Source: an uncultured Cardiobacterium sp. | GTDB taxonomy: Bacteria; Pseudomonadota; Gammaproteobacteria; Cardiobacteriales; Cardiobacteriaceae | Assembly (NCBI RefSeq): GCF_938028185.1 | Contig: NZ_CALJAH010000069.1 | Coordinates: 1 to 33,729 of the forward strand | Direction: 5' to 3' | DNA length: 33,729 nucleotides | Shown: positions 33,381 through 33,729 of the stretch, piece by piece | Position numbering within the stretch: the first letter of the stretch is position 1 | Layout: the number at the start of each line of letters is the position of its first letter | The notes under the pieces: generated by a model | Told to the model about the DNA's origin: nothing | The model's input: only the letters and a program-made list of their open reading frames with translations | Database searches by the model: none | Program-made: the position numbers and the translations under genes

Positions 33381-33729
33381 TAGCCATCCACCCTAAATAA
33401 TATACTCAATAAAAGCCCGCTCCACCGCCTGTAGCAAATCCATTCCCCTGTCCAGCCATTGCCCAACCTTGCATTTGACTGACGACCAGCAACGCTCTAT
33501 CGGATTGAGCTGCGGTGAATACGGTGGCAAATAGACCAACAAACAGCGCGCCTTCTGCAGAATCGCCTTTATCCTCCCACCTTTGTGAAAAGCTGCATTG
33601 TCCATCACCAGCACATGGGGTTGCTTTTGCCCATCTTCATCCTGCGGTAACTGCTCTACCAGTACTTCCAGCCAGTTTTCTACAACTTCCCTCGTACACG
33701 CGCCTTCAAATACCAGTGGCTCGATGAAT
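33381..33729 (-). mobile_element. IS630-type insertion sequence, one end (cut by window edge)
   Basis: The end reads TATAGCCATCCACCC from about 33379, with TA as the likely target duplication. The transposase stop codon lies within the terminal repeat. The same terminal sequence caps the palindromic elements at 15701, 18188 and 19469. The other end lies outside the window. Confidence 0.75.
33393..33729 (-). CDS. IS630-family transposase, C-terminal part
   Basis: The frame is open from the window edge to the TAG at 33393, 111 residues. The second catalytic Asp is in VLVMDNAAFHKGG and the Glu in LPPYSPQLNPIERCWS, the two C-terminal marks of the IS630 DDE_3 domain. FIEPLVFEGACTREVVENWL precedes them. 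The first catalytic Asp and the helix-turn-helix part lie beyond the window, so it is not known whether the gene is intact. Confidence 0.88.
   Translation of the reverse strand, partial: FIEPLVFEGACTREVVENWLEVLVEQLPQDEDGQKQPHVLVMDNAAFHKGGRIKAILQKARCLLVYLPPYSPQLNPIERCWSSVKCKVGQWLDRGMDLLQAVERAFIEYII

Noticed and set aside
1..33729. tRNA or rRNA genes
   Set aside because: No cloverleaf or rRNA stretch was recognised by eye on either strand.

Overview
The window looks like a chromosomal segment of a GC-rich gammaproteobacterium. The order yceD-rpmF-plsX-fabH-fabD-fabG-acpP-fabF-mltG-tmk-holB-pilZ, the divergent plsY/folB pair and an AspRS with His31 all fit that class. Agp, DcuB, Bfd and dispersed Correia-like palindromes make a host-associated facultative anaerobe of the Cardiobacteriaceae type my best guess. 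This is inference from gene content and was not confirmed by a search.

Layout. Positions 1-1053 hold the start of a possible effector gene and a membrane-anchored partner gene, both AT-rich at the left edge. Positions 1304-2599 encode a periplasmic glucose-1-phosphatase (agp). Positions 2799-11869 are one long minus-strand operon for fatty-acid and phospholipid synthesis (yceD to fabF), running into mltG, tmk, holB and pilZ with repeated 4-base ATGA overlaps. It is driven by a near-consensus promoter at 11865-11893. A Tat-type beta-lactamase-fold hydrolase (11914-12783) and a DcuB-type C4-dicarboxylate carrier (13311-14657) follow. Then come a secreted repeat protein and a Tat-exported flavoprotein, separated by repeat-rich noncoding DNA.

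Positions 17629-19643 are the most interesting noncoding part. A consensus promoter, a short CU-rich leader and a strong terminator define a candidate small RNA of about 77 nt. Next to it are two copies of a ~155-bp palindromic element (MITE) with ends TATAGCCATCCAC, matching the end of an IS630-type insertion sequence at the right edge of the window (33381 onward). One copy places an extended -10 box in front of a nitronate-monooxygenase-like gene; the other abuts mnmC.

Positions 21502-25623 are housekeeping: rppH, bfd, plsY, folB, a small membrane protein and aspS. Positions 25640-29380 form an AT-richer accessory island. It holds two cold-shock-domain fusion proteins, a small membrane protein, two copies of a two-hairpin element (YUCG-type loop then GNRA loop) with compensatory changes, an Abi_2/HEPN protein and a YafQ/DinJ-type toxin-antitoxin pair. 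Housekeeping resumes with a TPR protein, dnaQ, rdgB, a DUF819 membrane protein and an unknown membrane protein, and the window ends inside the IS630-type element.

How the genes work together: PlsX and PlsY, both present, form the acyl-phosphate route from acyl-ACP to lysophosphatidate. FabH/D/G/F and AcpP feed it. Tmk, HolB and DnaQ supply DNA replication, RdgB cleans the nucleotide pool, and MltG acts on the cell wall.
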